Part shown: positions 18,611 through 27,841 of the stretch, in pieces
Layout of the letters: each line of letters opens with the position of its first letter
How positions within the stretch are numbered: position 1 is the first letter of the stretch
Assembly (NCBI GenBank): GCA_963840665.1
Contig: CAWIZO010000008.1
Span: forward strand, 248,001-312,000
Direction: 5' to 3'
Source: DATFTE01 sp963840665
Lineage (GTDB): Bacteria; Acidobacteriota; Terriglobia; Terriglobales; Acidobacteriaceae
Length of the DNA stretch: 64,000 nucleotides
The notes under the pieces: generated by a model
Seen by the model: the letters and a program-made list of their open reading frames with translations, nothing else
Told to the model about the DNA's origin: nothing
The model's database searches: none
Position numbers and translations under genes: made by a program

Positions 18611-18661
18611 CGGCGGGACGCCGGCGCTATGGAGGACGGGCACTCGCCCGTCCTCCATAGC
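18611..18661. terminator. Two adjacent perfect hairpins between SPFH and aldehyde dehydrogenase genes
   Basis: Positions 18626-18661 form a perfect 16-bp stem (left arm starts GCTATGGAGGACGGGC) around the loop ACTC; just beside it 18611-18625 is CCGGCG-GGA-CGCCGG. They begin four bases after the aldehyde dehydrogenase stop, so termination of that gene is likely, although no U-tract follows. The hairpin could also be a dispersed palindromic repeat. Confidence 0.6.
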
Positions 18662-18664
18662 AGT

Positions 18665-20164
18665 TTAGAGGGCTGTGCAGACGGCTTTGACTTCGGTGTA
18701 TTGCTCCAACACTTCTTTGCCCATCTCGCGTCCCCAGCCGGATTGCTTATATCCGCCGAAGGGTAGAGCGGCATCGAAAATGTTGTAGCAGTTGATCCAG
18801 ACTGTGCCTGCGCGCAGTTTCGCGGCAAGGTTGTGTGCTTTCTGGATGTCGCGGGTCCAGATGCCGGCGGCCAATCCGTAAACACTGTCATTGGCCTGGG
18901 TGGCGAGGTCTTCGGCATTGCGGAAGGGAATCGCTGTCACTACGGGTCCAAAGATTTCTTCCTGCACGACTTTCATCTTCGGATTGGTATTCACGAGTAC
19001 GGTTGGTTTCACGAAGTAGCCTTGATCGCCATGGCGTTCGCCGCCGGTCAACGCTTTAGCGCCTTCGGAGAATCCCGACTCAAGGAAGCCGCAGACGCGG
19101 TTGAGTTGTTCTTCGGAAACCAGTGGGCCGAGGTCGTTCTTGGAATCCCAGCCGGGGCCCACGTTAATTTTCTTGGCGTTATCAGCGACGCCCTCGACGA
19201 CTTTGTCGAACACTTTGTCTTCGACGTAGAGGCGCGAGCCAGCGCAGCAGCATTGTCCCTGATTGAAGAAAATGGCGCTGGCAGAGCCGGCGATCGCCGA
19301 GTCGAGGTCGCTGTCAGCAAAGATGACATTCGGCGACTTGCCACCGAGTTCGAGCGAGACCTTCTTCAAGTTGCCGGCGGCCGCTTGCAGAATCAGTCTG
19401 CCCACTTCGGTGGATCCGGTGAACGCAACCTTGTCGACATCGGGATGAGCGGAGAGGGCGGCTCCGGCTGTTTCGCCATATCCCGGAACGATGTTCACCA
19501 CGCCGTCAGGGAATCCTGCTTCCTGAATGAGTTCCCCCAGGCGAAGGCTGGATAGCGGCGTCTGCTCGGCGGGCTTGAGGACGACCGTGCAGCCCGTGGC
19601 TAGCGCTGGTCCTAATTTCCATGCGGCCATCAGCAGAGGGAAATTCCACGGGATGATTTGCCCCACCACTCCGACCGGTTCGCGCAAAGTATAAGCCAGA
19701 TACTTGGTGCCGGGCGTGTAGGGAACGGAAAGAGGAATGGTCGTGCCCTCAATCTTCGTTGCCCATCCTGCCATGTAGCGGAAGAGGTCAACTGCTAGCG
19801 GAACATCAGCGGCGCGGGCTACTTTGAAAGGTTTGCCGTTGTCGAGCATTTCGAGTTCGGCCAGTTCGTCTAGATTTTGTTCGATGAGGTCAGCGAGTTT
19901 CCAGACCAGGCGTCCACGCTGGCTGGCGTTCAGTCTTGACCATGGGCCGGTTTCAAAGGCGGCGCGGGCCGCTTTCACCGCGCGGTCGATATCTTCGCGA
20001 TCACCCTCAGCCACTTGCGCAAGGACCTCTCCGGTTGCGGGATTGTACGTGGCGAAAGTCTTGCCAGACGCAGCCTCTACCCACTTGCCGTTGATCAGAA
20101 GTTGGTGTTTTTGGGATACGAAATTGGAGGCCTTGTCGGCCGGCATTTTGAGCGCTGTAGCCAT
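18665..20164 (-). CDS. NAD(P)-dependent aldehyde dehydrogenase
   Basis: ATG 20164 is preceded by GAGGAGG; an upstream in-frame start at 20206 lacks one. The 499-aa length matches the class 1/2 ALDH family. Visible motifs are the Rossmann TGSTEVG, the general base Glu in LELGGKSP, the catalytic Cys in FFNQGQCCCAG and the C-terminal EEIFGPVV and LPFGGYKQSGWGRE. It oxidises an aldehyde to the carboxylate in the cytoplasm; the substrate cannot be read from sequence. It is a single-gene unit between hairpins. Confidence 0.95.
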   Translation of the reverse strand: MATALKMPADKASNFVSQKHQLLINGKWVEAASGKTFATYNPATGEVLAQVAEGDREDIDRAVKAARAAFETGPWSRLNASQRGRLVWKLADLIEQNLDELAELEMLDNGKPFKVARAADVPLAVDLFRYMAGWATKIEGTTIPLSVPYTPGTKYLAYTLREPVGVVGQIIPWNFPLLMAAWKLGPALATGCTVVLKPAEQTPLSSLRLGELIQEAGFPDGVVNIVPGYGETAGAALSAHPDVDKVAFTGSTEVGRLILQAAAGNLKKVSLELGGKSPNVIFADSDLDSAIAGSASAIFFNQGQCCCAGSRLYVEDKVFDKVVEGVADNAKKINVGPGWDSKNDLGPLVSEEQLNRVCGFLESGFSEGAKALTGGERHGDQGYFVKPTVLVNTNPKMKVVQEEIFGPVVTAIPFRNAEDLATQANDSVYGLAAGIWTRDIQKAHNLAAKLRAGTVWINCYNIFDAALPFGGYKQSGWGREMGKEVLEQYTEVKAVCTAL

Positions 20165-20169
20165 GTGTT

Positions 20170-20176
20170 CCTCCTC
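20170..20176 (-). promoter_or_regulatory. Ribosome-binding site of aldehyde dehydrogenase
   Basis: GAGGAGG on the minus strand, five bases before ATG 20164, decides the start in favour of MATALKMP. Confidence 0.75.
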
Positions 20177-20314
20177 GATGTAGACGTTGAGGGAGCGGGA
20201 AATCAAGACAGTGATCGGAATGGCGCGGGAGCGGAATCCTGCGTCTGGCGGTGCACCATCCTCAACGGTGAAGGGGATTGTAACTCTTTTCGCGACGGGA
20301 AGGGGAATGGGAAA

Positions 20315-20337
20315 GAGGCGCAGTGGAACTGCGCCTC
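20315..20337 (-). terminator. Hairpin terminator of the small basic protein gene
   Basis: On the minus strand GAGGCGCAGT-TCC-ACTGCGCCTC, a perfect 10-bp stem with a three-base loop, is followed by TTTCCC and lies about 20 bases after the stop of the gene at 20358-20585. Confidence 0.65.
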
Positions 20338-20357
20338 ATCGCAAAGGGTTTTCAGAT

Positions 20358-20585
20358 TTAGGCGGCCTTCTTCGGGACCTTCGCGCCCTTCTTGCGCGCT
20401 TCCGACAGACCGATGGCGATAGCTTGCTTGCGGCTCGTAACCTTACCGCCCTTCCCACCTTTTCCGGAGCGCAGCGTGCCGCGCTTTTCGCGGCGCATAG
20501 CGCTGGCTACGCTTTTTCCGGCGGCTTTCCCGTATTTTCGTGTCCCCGATTTCTTGCGTCCCGCAGAAGTCTTCTTGAGTGGCAT
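20358..20585 (-). CDS. Small highly basic protein (DUF6496-like)
   Basis: The 75-aa protein is rich in Lys, Arg, Gly and Ser with no hydrophobic core (MPLKKTSAGRKKSGTRKYG, RSGKGGKGGKVTSRKQAIAI). The C-terminal segment SRKQAIAIGLSEARKKGAK is characteristic of the DUF6496 family of small basic proteins. Nucleic-acid binding is an inference from charge. A GGAGGAAT ribosome-binding site lies just upstream of the ATG at 20585. Confidence 0.8.
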   Translation of the reverse strand: MPLKKTSAGRKKSGTRKYGKAAGKSVASAMRREKRGTLRSGKGGKGGKVTSRKQAIAIGLSEARKKGAKVPKKAA

Positions 20586-20647
20586 GAGATTCCTCCGGCA
20601 ATTGGAGGCGTGAGCGTTATGCCGGGTTGCCCATTTACGATGGGCAG

Positions 20648-21013
20648 ATGCAACCGATCATTCTGAAACAAGATCTGGCAAAAGAGTTCCGCACCGAGGA
20701 GCGATGTTTCATTTTTGAAAGCCTCAATGCTTCGAACGATTCTCTCTCGGTCGCTCGAGCTCGCGTGGAGCCGGGCGTTACGACGCATTGGCATTCGGTC
20801 GAGGGAACGGTCGAACGCTACATCGTTGCTGAAGGCAAAGGCCGCGTACAGGTGGGAGGTCTCGAGCCAGAAGAAGTTGGTCCGGGGGATGTGGTCTTGA
20901 TCCCAGCAGGCGTGCGCCAGCGAATTACCAACATTGGCAGCACCGATTTGATCTTCTATTGCGTATGCACGCCGCCCTTCGATCAAAAGAACTACCAGGA
21001 TCTCGAGGAGTAA
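20648..21013 (+). CDS. Cupin-domain protein
   Basis: A single cupin barrel of about 121 aa. Motif 1 (TTHWHSVEGTVERYIVAEGKG) supplies His-x-His and Glu metal ligands; motif 2 (GPGDVVLIPAGVRQRITNIG) is the second half, in which the usual His is replaced by Gln in RQRITN. ATG 20648 is preferred to the TTG at 20627. It could be a mannose-6-phosphate-isomerase-like or dioxygenase-like small cupin; the activity is not determinable. It is divergent from the basic protein gene. Confidence 0.85.
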   Translation: MQPIILKQDLAKEFRTEERCFIFESLNASNDSLSVARARVEPGVTTHWHSVEGTVERYIVAEGKGRVQVGGLEPEEVGPGDVVLIPAGVRQRITNIGSTDLIFYCVCTPPFDQKNYQDLEE

Positions 21014-21015
21014 AC

Positions 21016-21636
21016 TTACAAAGCTTTTGGCAGGTTCCAATGCTGTCGAACCGCTACCATGCGGAGCGCGAAGCAAGCGACTCCACCCAGCACGGCTGAG
21101 ACCGTCGGAGGTAATCGGAGCTTGCGCGCCAGGACCATGACGATTGATCCGAATAAAGCTGCGGTGGCGTAAATGTCGGTGTGCAGGACGGCAGGAATCT
21201 GCGCCAGGAAAATGTCGCGAATCGTTCCACCGCCCACGCCAGTGATGGTGCCGAGCAGGACAGCGATAAACGGATTGATCTCAAAAGTGAGCGCCTTCCT
21301 CGTTCCCGCAACCGCGAACAAGGAAAGTGCGGCAGCGTCGAGAGTGATGATGACGGGCATGGGAATTGCGCGCACGAACGGATGGAGGAAAAATACGAGG
21401 GCACCCGCGAAAAACGCCGTCGCGGGATAGCGCCAGTCGCGAAGCGAAGCCGGAGGAACGTCGCCAATCAGAAGATCGCGGACCACGCCTCCAGCAAGCG
21501 CGGTGGCGAATGACAAGACCAGCACGCCGAGCAGATCCAGATTTCCCGCAATGGCGGTCAGCGCACCTTCCAGGCCGAACAGGAACGTACCGGTAAGGTC
21601 GGCGACCAGCAACAGCCTGTCGGAGGCACGATTCAT
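21016..21636 (-). CDS. TRIC-type cation channel / UPF0126 membrane protein
   Basis: The 206-aa protein has seven predicted membrane helices built as a duplication, each half carrying a glycine-rich motif: ALAGGVVRDLLIGD and GVGGGTIRDIFLAQIP. This is the signature of the UPF0126/YadS family, now known to include prokaryotic TRIC potassium channels. It sits in the inner membrane and converges with the cupin gene, the two stops being two bases apart. Confidence 0.9.
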   Translation of the reverse strand: MNRASDRLLLVADLTGTFLFGLEGALTAIAGNLDLLGVLVLSFATALAGGVVRDLLIGDVPPASLRDWRYPATAFFAGALVFFLHPFVRAIPMPVIITLDAAALSLFAVAGTRKALTFEINPFIAVLLGTITGVGGGTIRDIFLAQIPAVLHTDIYATAALFGSIVMVLARKLRLPPTVSAVLGGVACFALRMVAVRQHWNLPKAL

Positions 21637-21750
21637 GACTTGTGGGGATGCTCGTCAAGCCATAGGATTCGTGACATTGCATCTCCCCCGGGGTGGCAGG
21701 AAGTCTACAAACGGAATGAAAAGGGTGTCAACGTCCTGATGTGATTTCAC

Positions 21751-22095
21751 TCAGGCTCGCGGTTGGGGAGCGGGACCAGGCGGAAGAATCTCAGGTTCAT
21801 CGGAATTTAGGCGCTGGTGGGTTACAAACAACATAGCCGCAGTCCAGGTTGGAAACAAATCAAAGCCGGGCAGGAGTTCCGCTAGGAAAGAGGGCAGGAA
21901 CGCCCAATGCCAGCCGAGCAAACGAATGAGCGCCGCGCCCACCACGAGATCAAGTGCGGTGTCAGCCGGGGAGACGCCTCCGGCCGCGAACAAAGGCAGT
22001 GCGCCGATTTGCAAGGCGTCTGCTGCCACAGCTACGATCCATGCCGTCCGCAGTTCCGGCGACTTGAGCGACTTGAAATAGTCTAGAAACCTCAT
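21751..22095 (-). CDS. Small membrane protein, unknown
   Basis: The 114-aa protein has two to three hydrophobic stretches (AWIVAVAADALQIGALPLF, TALDLVVGAALIRLLGWHWA) and a proline-rich C-terminal tail. This resembles uncharacterised inner-membrane proteins often found near transporters. No enzymatic motif seen. Confidence 0.65.
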   Translation of the reverse strand: MRFLDYFKSLKSPELRTAWIVAVAADALQIGALPLFAAGGVSPADTALDLVVGAALIRLLGWHWAFLPSFLAELLPGFDLFPTWTAAMLFVTHQRLNSDEPEILPPGPAPQPRA

Positions 22096-22283
22096 CCCGC
22101 GCCCTTCCTTAACAGAAGTTTAGGCCTTCTGTTAGATGCCTGCAACGGCGGACGTGACTGACGACATTTCCCGGCGCCAGCCGCGCTGGAAACAGCGACC
22201 GCTTCGGAAGTAGACAAATGCAGCCAAAGGAAATACCCTCGCTTTTCCCGCGAAGAACTTGCTCAACCTTCGCGGAATCGGCG

Positions 22284-23690
22284 ATGGTCACCAAAAACCA
22301 ACCGGTCCCCAAACAGAAGACTGAAGGGGCTGTCCTTACGGCCGCGGGGGTCTTGCTTTTTGTCGCAGGCGCTGCGTTGCCTGTTTTTCTTTCGCCTCAT
22401 TTCTGGATTGCCGCAGTGCGTTTGGCAGGTCTGCTCGTCCTGGCAATTGCCAGCGTGCGGCAGCGGTCGATGACTCGCTGGATTCTGCTGGCTATGCTGG
22501 TGGGCGGCGAAATTGGAGTTGACCGTCCACAATTTGCCGAGCATCTGCGCGTTTTCAGCGACATCTTCCTCCGCCTGATTAAGACGATCGTCGCCCCCCT
22601 CATCTTCGGTACGCTCGTGACCGGAGTGGCAGGACATGGAGATTTGCGCAGCATCGGCCGCATTGGCGTGAAAAGTCTTATCTACTTCGAGGTGATCACC
22701 ACGCTGGCGCTTTTGATTGGCGTCGGGGCGATCAATATAAGCCGCGCTGGAGAGTCGCTCACCAATGTGCAAACGAGCGCGGAGCCGGTGCCCAGCGCTG
22801 CGCCATTGCACTGGGACGATTTCCTGTTGCATGTTTTTCCGGAAAACATTGCCAAGTCCGTAGCCGAAGGACAAATTCTCCAGGTCTCGGTTTTTGCCAT
22901 TCTTTTTGGAATCGCCTTGGCCCGCGTTCCTGAACCGAAGCGGGCGGCAATGCTGAAGTTCGCCGAATCGCTGACCGAGACCATGTTCGCCTTCACCAAT
23001 CTTGTGATGAATTACGCGCCGGTCGGAATTGGGGCTGCGATGGCGTACACCGTAGGACACATGGGCATTTCGGTATTGCTGCCTTTGGCGAAATTACTGT
23101 TGACAGGATACGCGGCGCTGATCTCGTTCTTGCTTTTGGTTTTGCTTCCGGTTGTGTTCATTGCGCGACTTCCACTCCGAAGATTCTTGCGAGCAGTGTC
23201 GGAACCCGCCGCCATTGCATTCGCTACCAGTACCTCTGAGGCCGCTCTGCCTCGCGCCATGGAGGCGATGGAAGCGTTCGGGGTGCCGCGACGAATCGTC
23301 GCTTTCGTTATCCCTGCCGGATACAGCTTCAATCTTGATGGGTCGACTCTCTATCTGTCGCTGGCGTCGATCTTCGTAGCCCAGGCCGCGGGGATCCATA
23401 TGACATGGGGGCAACAACTATTCATGGTCTTCACCCTGATGATCACGAGTAAAGGCGTCGCCGGAGTCCCCCGGTCGGTGCTGGTTGTGTTGCTCGCGAC
23501 GGCAGCAACCTTTCGCCTTCCGACCGAGCCGATCTTTCTGATTCTCGGTATCGACGTGTTGATGGACATGGCGCGCACCGCGGTGAACGTAACCGGAAAT
23601 TGTCTTGCTTGCGCGGTGATTGCTCGCTGGGAGGGAGTTCTCGACACCAGTCCGGAAGTCCTGCGAATTCCAGAAGGCGGCGTGCTTTAG
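22284..23690 (+). CDS. Dicarboxylate/amino acid:cation (Na+ or H+) symporter
   Basis: This protein belongs to the DAACS (GltP/DctA/GLT) family. ATG 22284 is preferred over 22218 because the upstream codons are not membrane-like. The hallmark re-entrant serine-rich loop is present (AIAFATSTSEAALPRAMEAM), followed by the VIPAGYSFNLDGSTLYLS motif and the GVAGVPRSVLVVL loop; the final helices carry DMARTAVNVTGNCLA. These residues bind substrate and Na+/H+ in GltPh. It imports acidic amino acids or C4-dicarboxylates across the inner membrane. It starts divergently from the 114-aa membrane protein. Confidence 0.95.
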   Translation: MVTKNQPVPKQKTEGAVLTAAGVLLFVAGAALPVFLSPHFWIAAVRLAGLLVLAIASVRQRSMTRWILLAMLVGGEIGVDRPQFAEHLRVFSDIFLRLIKTIVAPLIFGTLVTGVAGHGDLRSIGRIGVKSLIYFEVITTLALLIGVGAINISRAGESLTNVQTSAEPVPSAAPLHWDDFLLHVFPENIAKSVAEGQILQVSVFAILFGIALARVPEPKRAAMLKFAESLTETMFAFTNLVMNYAPVGIGAAMAYTVGHMGISVLLPLAKLLLTGYAALISFLLLVLLPVVFIARLPLRRFLRAVSEPAAIAFATSTSEAALPRAMEAMEAFGVPRRIVAFVIPAGYSFNLDGSTLYLSLASIFVAQAAGIHMTWGQQLFMVFTLMITSKGVAGVPRSVLVVLLATAATFRLPTEPIFLILGIDVLMDMARTAVNVTGNCLACAVIARWEGVLDTSPEVLRIPEGGVL

Positions 23691-23810
23691 GAGAGCGTCG
23701 TGTCACCAATCGTGTACCGCAAGAGCACTCCCATCCCTCCGGCGAGATGTGATATATCTTGCCCGTTTAGGCAGTAGAATCCCCCATTTCATCGGAGGTC
23801 TTGAAGAAAG

Positions 23811-24041
23811 ATGAAACGAAAACTTCTCAGCTCTGCCGCAGTGATTGGCTTGCTGCTGGCGATGTCGTCCCCCTCACCTGCGGCGGGCAAGCACCCTCAA
23901 ATCGAGGACGCGCTGGCTGCTTTGCATAACGCCAAGGATCACCTGGAGCATGCGGCTCACGATTTCGGCGGGCATCGGGTCGATGCGATCAAGGCGATTG
24001 ACGAGGCTGATCGTCAGTTGCGCATCTGCATGCAGTATTAA
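23811..24041 (+). CDS. Small secreted helical protein
   Basis: ATG 23811 follows TCGGAGG and GAAAG. A signal peptide (MKRKLLSSAAVIGLLLAM, cleaved after SPAAG or so) precedes a 50-aa helical mature part with repeated A/H (ALAALHNAKDHLEHAAHDFG, IDEADRQLRICMQY). The helical pattern with His residues resembles small periplasmic metal- or four-helix-bundle-type peptides; function unknown. Confidence 0.7.
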   Translation: MKRKLLSSAAVIGLLLAMSSPSPAAGKHPQIEDALAALHNAKDHLEHAAHDFGGHRVDAIKAIDEADRQLRICMQY

Positions 24042-24052
24042 TCTCTGTTATT

Positions 24053-24080
24053 GGGCAGGCTTACTTGGGGGAGCCTGCCC
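24053..24080. terminator. Hairpin between convergent genes
   Basis: GGGCAGGCT and AGCCTGCCC form a nine-pair stem around a ten-base loop, twelve bases after the small secreted protein gene and before the convergent trmO stop; a T/C-rich stretch follows on the plus strand. Confidence 0.5.
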
Positions 24081-24116
24081 GGTTCCTCTTCACATTTCCT
24101 GCTACGTCGTTCCCAA

Positions 24117-24551
24117 TTACGCATTTGCGGCGCCGGGAAACACGGGTTTGATATCGACCACGGGCGTTCCATCGATGGCTTCCAGCGGACCGACTTTGAT
24201 CCGGTTGCCCGCCATTTCGAGAACCGTGACGCGATGTAGGCCAAGCGGGTTGGGACGATCGGGCGACCGCGTAGCGAAAACTCCCGCGAGAGCGGCGTCC
24301 TTGCACCCGCGCGGATGCACTTTCAGTACCTCCCGGCGTGCCTGGTGAAACCATGTAATCACGATAATTTCCTGCCCCACTTCGATACTTTCGAGGCCGT
24401 CAAGGATCTCAGGCTCGAATTCGAGCCAGGCGTCAGGTGCTCCCTCGCTACCTTGCCGAGGCGCATTCTTCCGCTTGCGCAGCGTAGATCGAACAAAGGC
24501 AATTGGCCTGATTCTGTAAGTCTCGTCGTCTTGCGTCAGAGCACCCTCCAA
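24117..24551 (-). CDS. trmO: tRNA (N6-threonylcarbamoyladenosine) methyltransferase TrmO/TsaA-like
   Basis: A compact 144-aa SAM-dependent enzyme of the YaeB/TsaA family, which methylates t6A37 of threonine tRNAs. Family motifs are visible: RPIAFVRSTLRKRKNAPRQG at the N-terminus, the strand IIVITWFHQARRE and the invariant VFATRSPDRPNPLGLHRVTV, followed by PLEAIDGTPVVDIKP. It is shorter than the E. coli enzyme, which carries a C-terminal extension, but is typical of archaeal and acidobacterial members. Confidence 0.9.
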   Translation of the reverse strand: MEGALTQDDETYRIRPIAFVRSTLRKRKNAPRQGSEGAPDAWLEFEPEILDGLESIEVGQEIIVITWFHQARREVLKVHPRGCKDAALAGVFATRSPDRPNPLGLHRVTVLEMAGNRIKVGPLEAIDGTPVVDIKPVFPGAANA

Positions 24552-24636
24552 ATAATCCTCAAGCCGCCGGCAGCGAAACGCTCGGCGAATCCTGCCATTT
24601 CTACTAAACTAAATAGCAGACTGGGGATCTGACAAA

Positions 24637-27600
24637 TTGCCAAAGCTGAAGGGATGTCTTCGTCCTGCAGATGTCTTCTTGTGTTTCATATTAATCGCGG
24701 CCACAGCCGGTGCGCAGTCTGTTCCGTCGGAGTACGTGAACGGCCTTAAATGGCGGTTGCTGGGCCCATTTCGCGGTGGACGAGTCGCCTCCGTGACCGG
24801 AGTTCCCGGCGATTCCACCACATTTTACTTCGGATCGGTGAACGGGGGCGTTTGGAAAACTACCGACGCCGGCACAGTCTGGACGCCGATCTTTGACGGC
24901 CAACCGGTAGCGTCGATCGGAGCGCTGGCAGTCGCCCCATCCGATCCAAGTACGATTTACGCCGGCACAGGCGAGAGCGATATTCGTTCCAGCCTGTCTT
25001 TCGGCAGGGGCGTTTACAAGTCGACTGACGCGGGGAAGAGTTGGAAACACCTGGGACTGGACGACACGCGCCACATCAGCCGCATCGTGGTCGATCCGCA
25101 GAATCCCAATGTTGTTTACGTCGGCGCATTAGGGCACGTTTACGCGCCCAATGAGGAGCGGGGTGTTTTCAAATCCACGGACGGCGGCGCGCACTGGAGA
25201 AAAGTTCTCGATCAGGGGAAAGAGATCGGCGTTTCGGATCTGACGATCTGTTCGTCGAACCCGCAGTTGTTGTTTGCGGGAACATGGCACACGTGGCGGC
25301 CTCCGTGGAGCACCTATGGCCCCATCGATGGCCCCGGGAGCGGGTTGTTCCGATCCACGGACGGAGGCGAATCGTGGTCGCATTTACAGGGTCGCGGCTT
25401 GCCTGACGGCGACTGGAGCCGTGTGGGTGTTGCGGTTGCTTCGGACGGCAAACGCGTCTACGCACTCATTCAAGCCAAGCAATCAGGGCTATACCGCTCC
25501 GATGACGGCGGCGATACCTGGGTTCTGGAAAATTCCGACTCGCGTCTCACAAGCCGTGCCTGGTACTTCAACGGCATCACCATCGATACCAGCAACGCAG
25601 ACGTGATTTACGTGCCTAACGTCGCTCTTTATCGTTCTGAAGACGGTGGGAAGACGATCTCGATTGTGCGTGGCGCGCCCGGGGGCGACGACTATCACCA
25701 GATCTGGATTGATCCCAAGAATTCTTCGAGTATGGTGCTGGGCACGGACCAGGGCACAACGATCAGTCTTGACCGGGGACAGACCTGGAGCAGTTGGTAT
25801 AATCAGCCGACAGCGCAGATGTATCACGTCACCACCGACAACCAGTTTCCTTACGTCATCTACGGAACCCAGCAGGATAGCGGTAGCGCGGCGCTTCCCA
25901 TTCGCACCGACCACGGCCAGATCACTCCGCGTGATTGGTTTCCGGCGGGAGGCAGCGAGAGCGGTTACATGGTTCCGGACCCAAGCGATCCGAACATCGT
26001 CTTCCTCACGAGCAGCTACGGCGGCGTTGCGCGCTACAACCGGCGCACTGGGTTCAGCCAGGATGTGAGCCCATGGCCGGTGACTACCTTTGGCAGTGAG
26101 ATCAACGAGCGCAAATACCGAGCGGGGTGGGCCCCGGTGCTCGTTCTCTCTCCGCTCGATTCGAAGACGATGTATTTCGGAACGCAGTACCTGATGAAAA
26201 CTTTGGATGGAGGTCTGCACTGGGAAACTGTCAGCCCCGATCTCACCGGAGCTGAAGGGAAGGCTGACGGCAAGACGCAGGGCACCCCTTCATTGCCGGA
26301 TGCCAAGCGCCAAGGCTACGGAGCTTTGGTGACGATCGCGCCGTCGCCTCTCAACCGCGAAGTTCTATGGGCGGGAAGCGATACGGGAATGATCTACGTC
26401 ACGCGCGACGGCGGAAAGAATTGGAAGAACGTCACTCCTCAGGTCCTTAGCGACTGGAGTCGAATTTCGCTGATTGAGGCATCACATTTCGATCCTGCAG
26501 TCGCGTATGCGGCCGTGGATCGCAGCCGCCTCGATGATGAGACCCCGCATCTTTATCGCACCCGTGACTACGGAGCAACTTGGCAGGCGATCACCGACGG
26601 CATTGCCGCTTCTGCGTTCTTGCGCGCTGTTCGTGAAGATCCTAAAGGCAAAGGGCTTCTTTTTGCCGGAACTGAGTTCGGCATCTACATTTCGTTCGAT
26701 GACGGAGACCACTGGCAAACGCTGCAGCTGAATCTTCCCGTCACGTCGGTTCGTGACCTGGTCGTCCACGATGACGATCTCATCGTGGCGACTCACGGCC
26801 GCTCGTTCTGGGCGCTCGACAACATTACGCCGCTGCGCCAGGCCGCTGATGCTCAAAAATCTACTTCCGTGTGGCTGTATCGTCCAGCCGTGGCATTTCG
26901 TATCGACAACGATGCCTTTGTGGGAACGCCGTTACCACCAGAGGAGCCAACTGCTGAGAATCCTCCAAACGGTGCGGTGATTGACTACTTGCTGAAGTCA
27001 CCGGCGCACTCGGTGAAATTGGAGATATTCGACAACCAACAGCAGCTTGTTCGCAGCTTTACCTCGGAGCGTAAAGATACGGCGAAGCGTTTGTCGCTAC
27101 CGGTCGCGGAGCGCTGGATTCCTAAGCCGCAGTTGCTTGAGGCAACGCCCGGCATGCACCGGTTTGTTTGGGATCTGACATGGAGAAGTTCGGGTGGGCC
27201 GGACGCCGACGAGGACGCCGACTATCGAAATCCGCGTGGTCCCAAAGCGGTGCCGGGGACATATCAAGTCCACCTCACAGTTGACGGGCAGACGCAGACG
27301 CAACCCCTGCAAGTGAAGATGGATCCGCGAGCGGCAGCGACCCCCGAAGTGCTGACGCAGCAATTGGAGTCAGGCCGAAAGATCTTCGGCGAAACGCTCG
27401 AAGCTCGCCGCGCTATCGCTGAGATCAGTCAGGTGCAAAAACAACTCGGAGAAACGCAAGAGAAGACGCAAGACGCAAAGCTGAAAAAAATCTTGACCGG
27501 CGCCCAATCGGAGATCGGTTCGATTCTCTCTAATAAGGCAACTGCTCCGAACCAAACTCAAGGACTGCAAGAAGCCTACTCCGATCTCGCCTCTTCGCTG

Positions 27601-27813
27601 AGGGTGGTTGAAAGCGGAGACCGGGCGATACCTTCGCAGGCGAAAGAGCTCTACAAGCAATCGAGCGCGCACGTGAAGGAGCGAATCCAGCAATGGGCTT
27701 CGTTCAAACAATCCCAATTACCGAAACTCAACGACGAATTGCGGCACGCCAACTTGATGCCCATAGCCGTGGCAAAGATTGAAAGGGAAGTAGAAGACTT
27801 GATGACGCAATGA
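24637..27813 (+). CDS. Large secreted BNR/sortilin-type beta-propeller protein
   Basis: A 1058-aa protein starting at TTG 24637 (no ATG in the leader) with signal peptide VFLCFILIAATAGAQS. Residues about 25-720 contain many BNR/Asp-box blades: GGVWKTTDAGTVWTPIFDG, GVYKSTDAGKSWKHLGLDD, GLFRSTDGGESWSHLQGRG, LYRSEDGGKTISIV, MIYVTRDGGKNWKNVTP, GIYISFDDGDHWQTLQLNL. The pattern is that of VPS10/sortilin-like and glycoside-hydrolase-74-like propellers. Residues about 790-900 form a beta domain (FVWDLTWRSSGGPDADEDAD), and the C-terminus is helical coiled-coil. Acidobacteria commonly encode such proteins; an extracellular binding or hydrolytic role is inferred, and no catalytic pair was identified. 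Confidence 0.88.
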   Translation: MPKLKGCLRPADVFLCFILIAATAGAQSVPSEYVNGLKWRLLGPFRGGRVASVTGVPGDSTTFYFGSVNGGVWKTTDAGTVWTPIFDGQPVASIGALAVAPSDPSTIYAGTGESDIRSSLSFGRGVYKSTDAGKSWKHLGLDDTRHISRIVVDPQNPNVVYVGALGHVYAPNEERGVFKSTDGGAHWRKVLDQGKEIGVSDLTICSSNPQLLFAGTWHTWRPPWSTYGPIDGPGSGLFRSTDGGESWSHLQGRGLPDGDWSRVGVAVASDGKRVYALIQAKQSGLYRSDDGGDTWVLENSDSRLTSRAWYFNGITIDTSNADVIYVPNVALYRSEDGGKTISIVRGAPGGDDYHQIWIDPKNSSSMVLGTDQGTTISLDRGQTWSSWYNQPTAQMYHVTTDNQFPYVIYGTQQDSGSAALPIRTDHGQITPRDWFPAGGSESGYMVPDPSDPNIVFLTSSYGGVARYNRRTGFSQDVSPWPVTTFGSEINERKYRAGWAPVLVLSPLDSKTMYFGTQYLMKTLDGGLHWETVSPDLTGAEGKADGKTQGTPSLPDAKRQGYGALVTIAPSPLNREVLWAGSDTGMIYVTRDGGKNWKNVTPQVLSDWSRISLIEASHFDPAVAYAAVDRSRLDDETPHLYRTRDYGATWQAITDGIAASAFLRAVREDPKGKGLLFAGTEFGIYISFDDGDHWQTLQLNLPVTSVRDLVVHDDDLIVATHGRSFWALDNITPLRQAADAQKSTSVWLYRPAVAFRIDNDAFVGTPLPPEEPTAENPPNGAVIDYLLKSPAHSVKLEIFDNQQQLVRSFTSERKDTAKRLSLPVAERWIPKPQLLEATPGMHRFVWDLTWRSSGGPDADEDADYRNPRGPKAVPGTYQVHLTVDGQTQTQPLQVKMDPRAAATPEVLTQQLESGRKIFGETLEARRAIAEISQVQKQLGETQEKTQDAKLKKILTGAQSEIGSILSNKATAPNQTQGLQEAYSDLASSLRVVESGDRAIPSQAKELYKQSSAHVKERIQQWASFKQSQLPKLNDELRHANLMPIAVAKIEREVEDLMTQ

Positions 27814-27841
27814 GCCACGGGTTCGGCGGGAGATGAAAATA

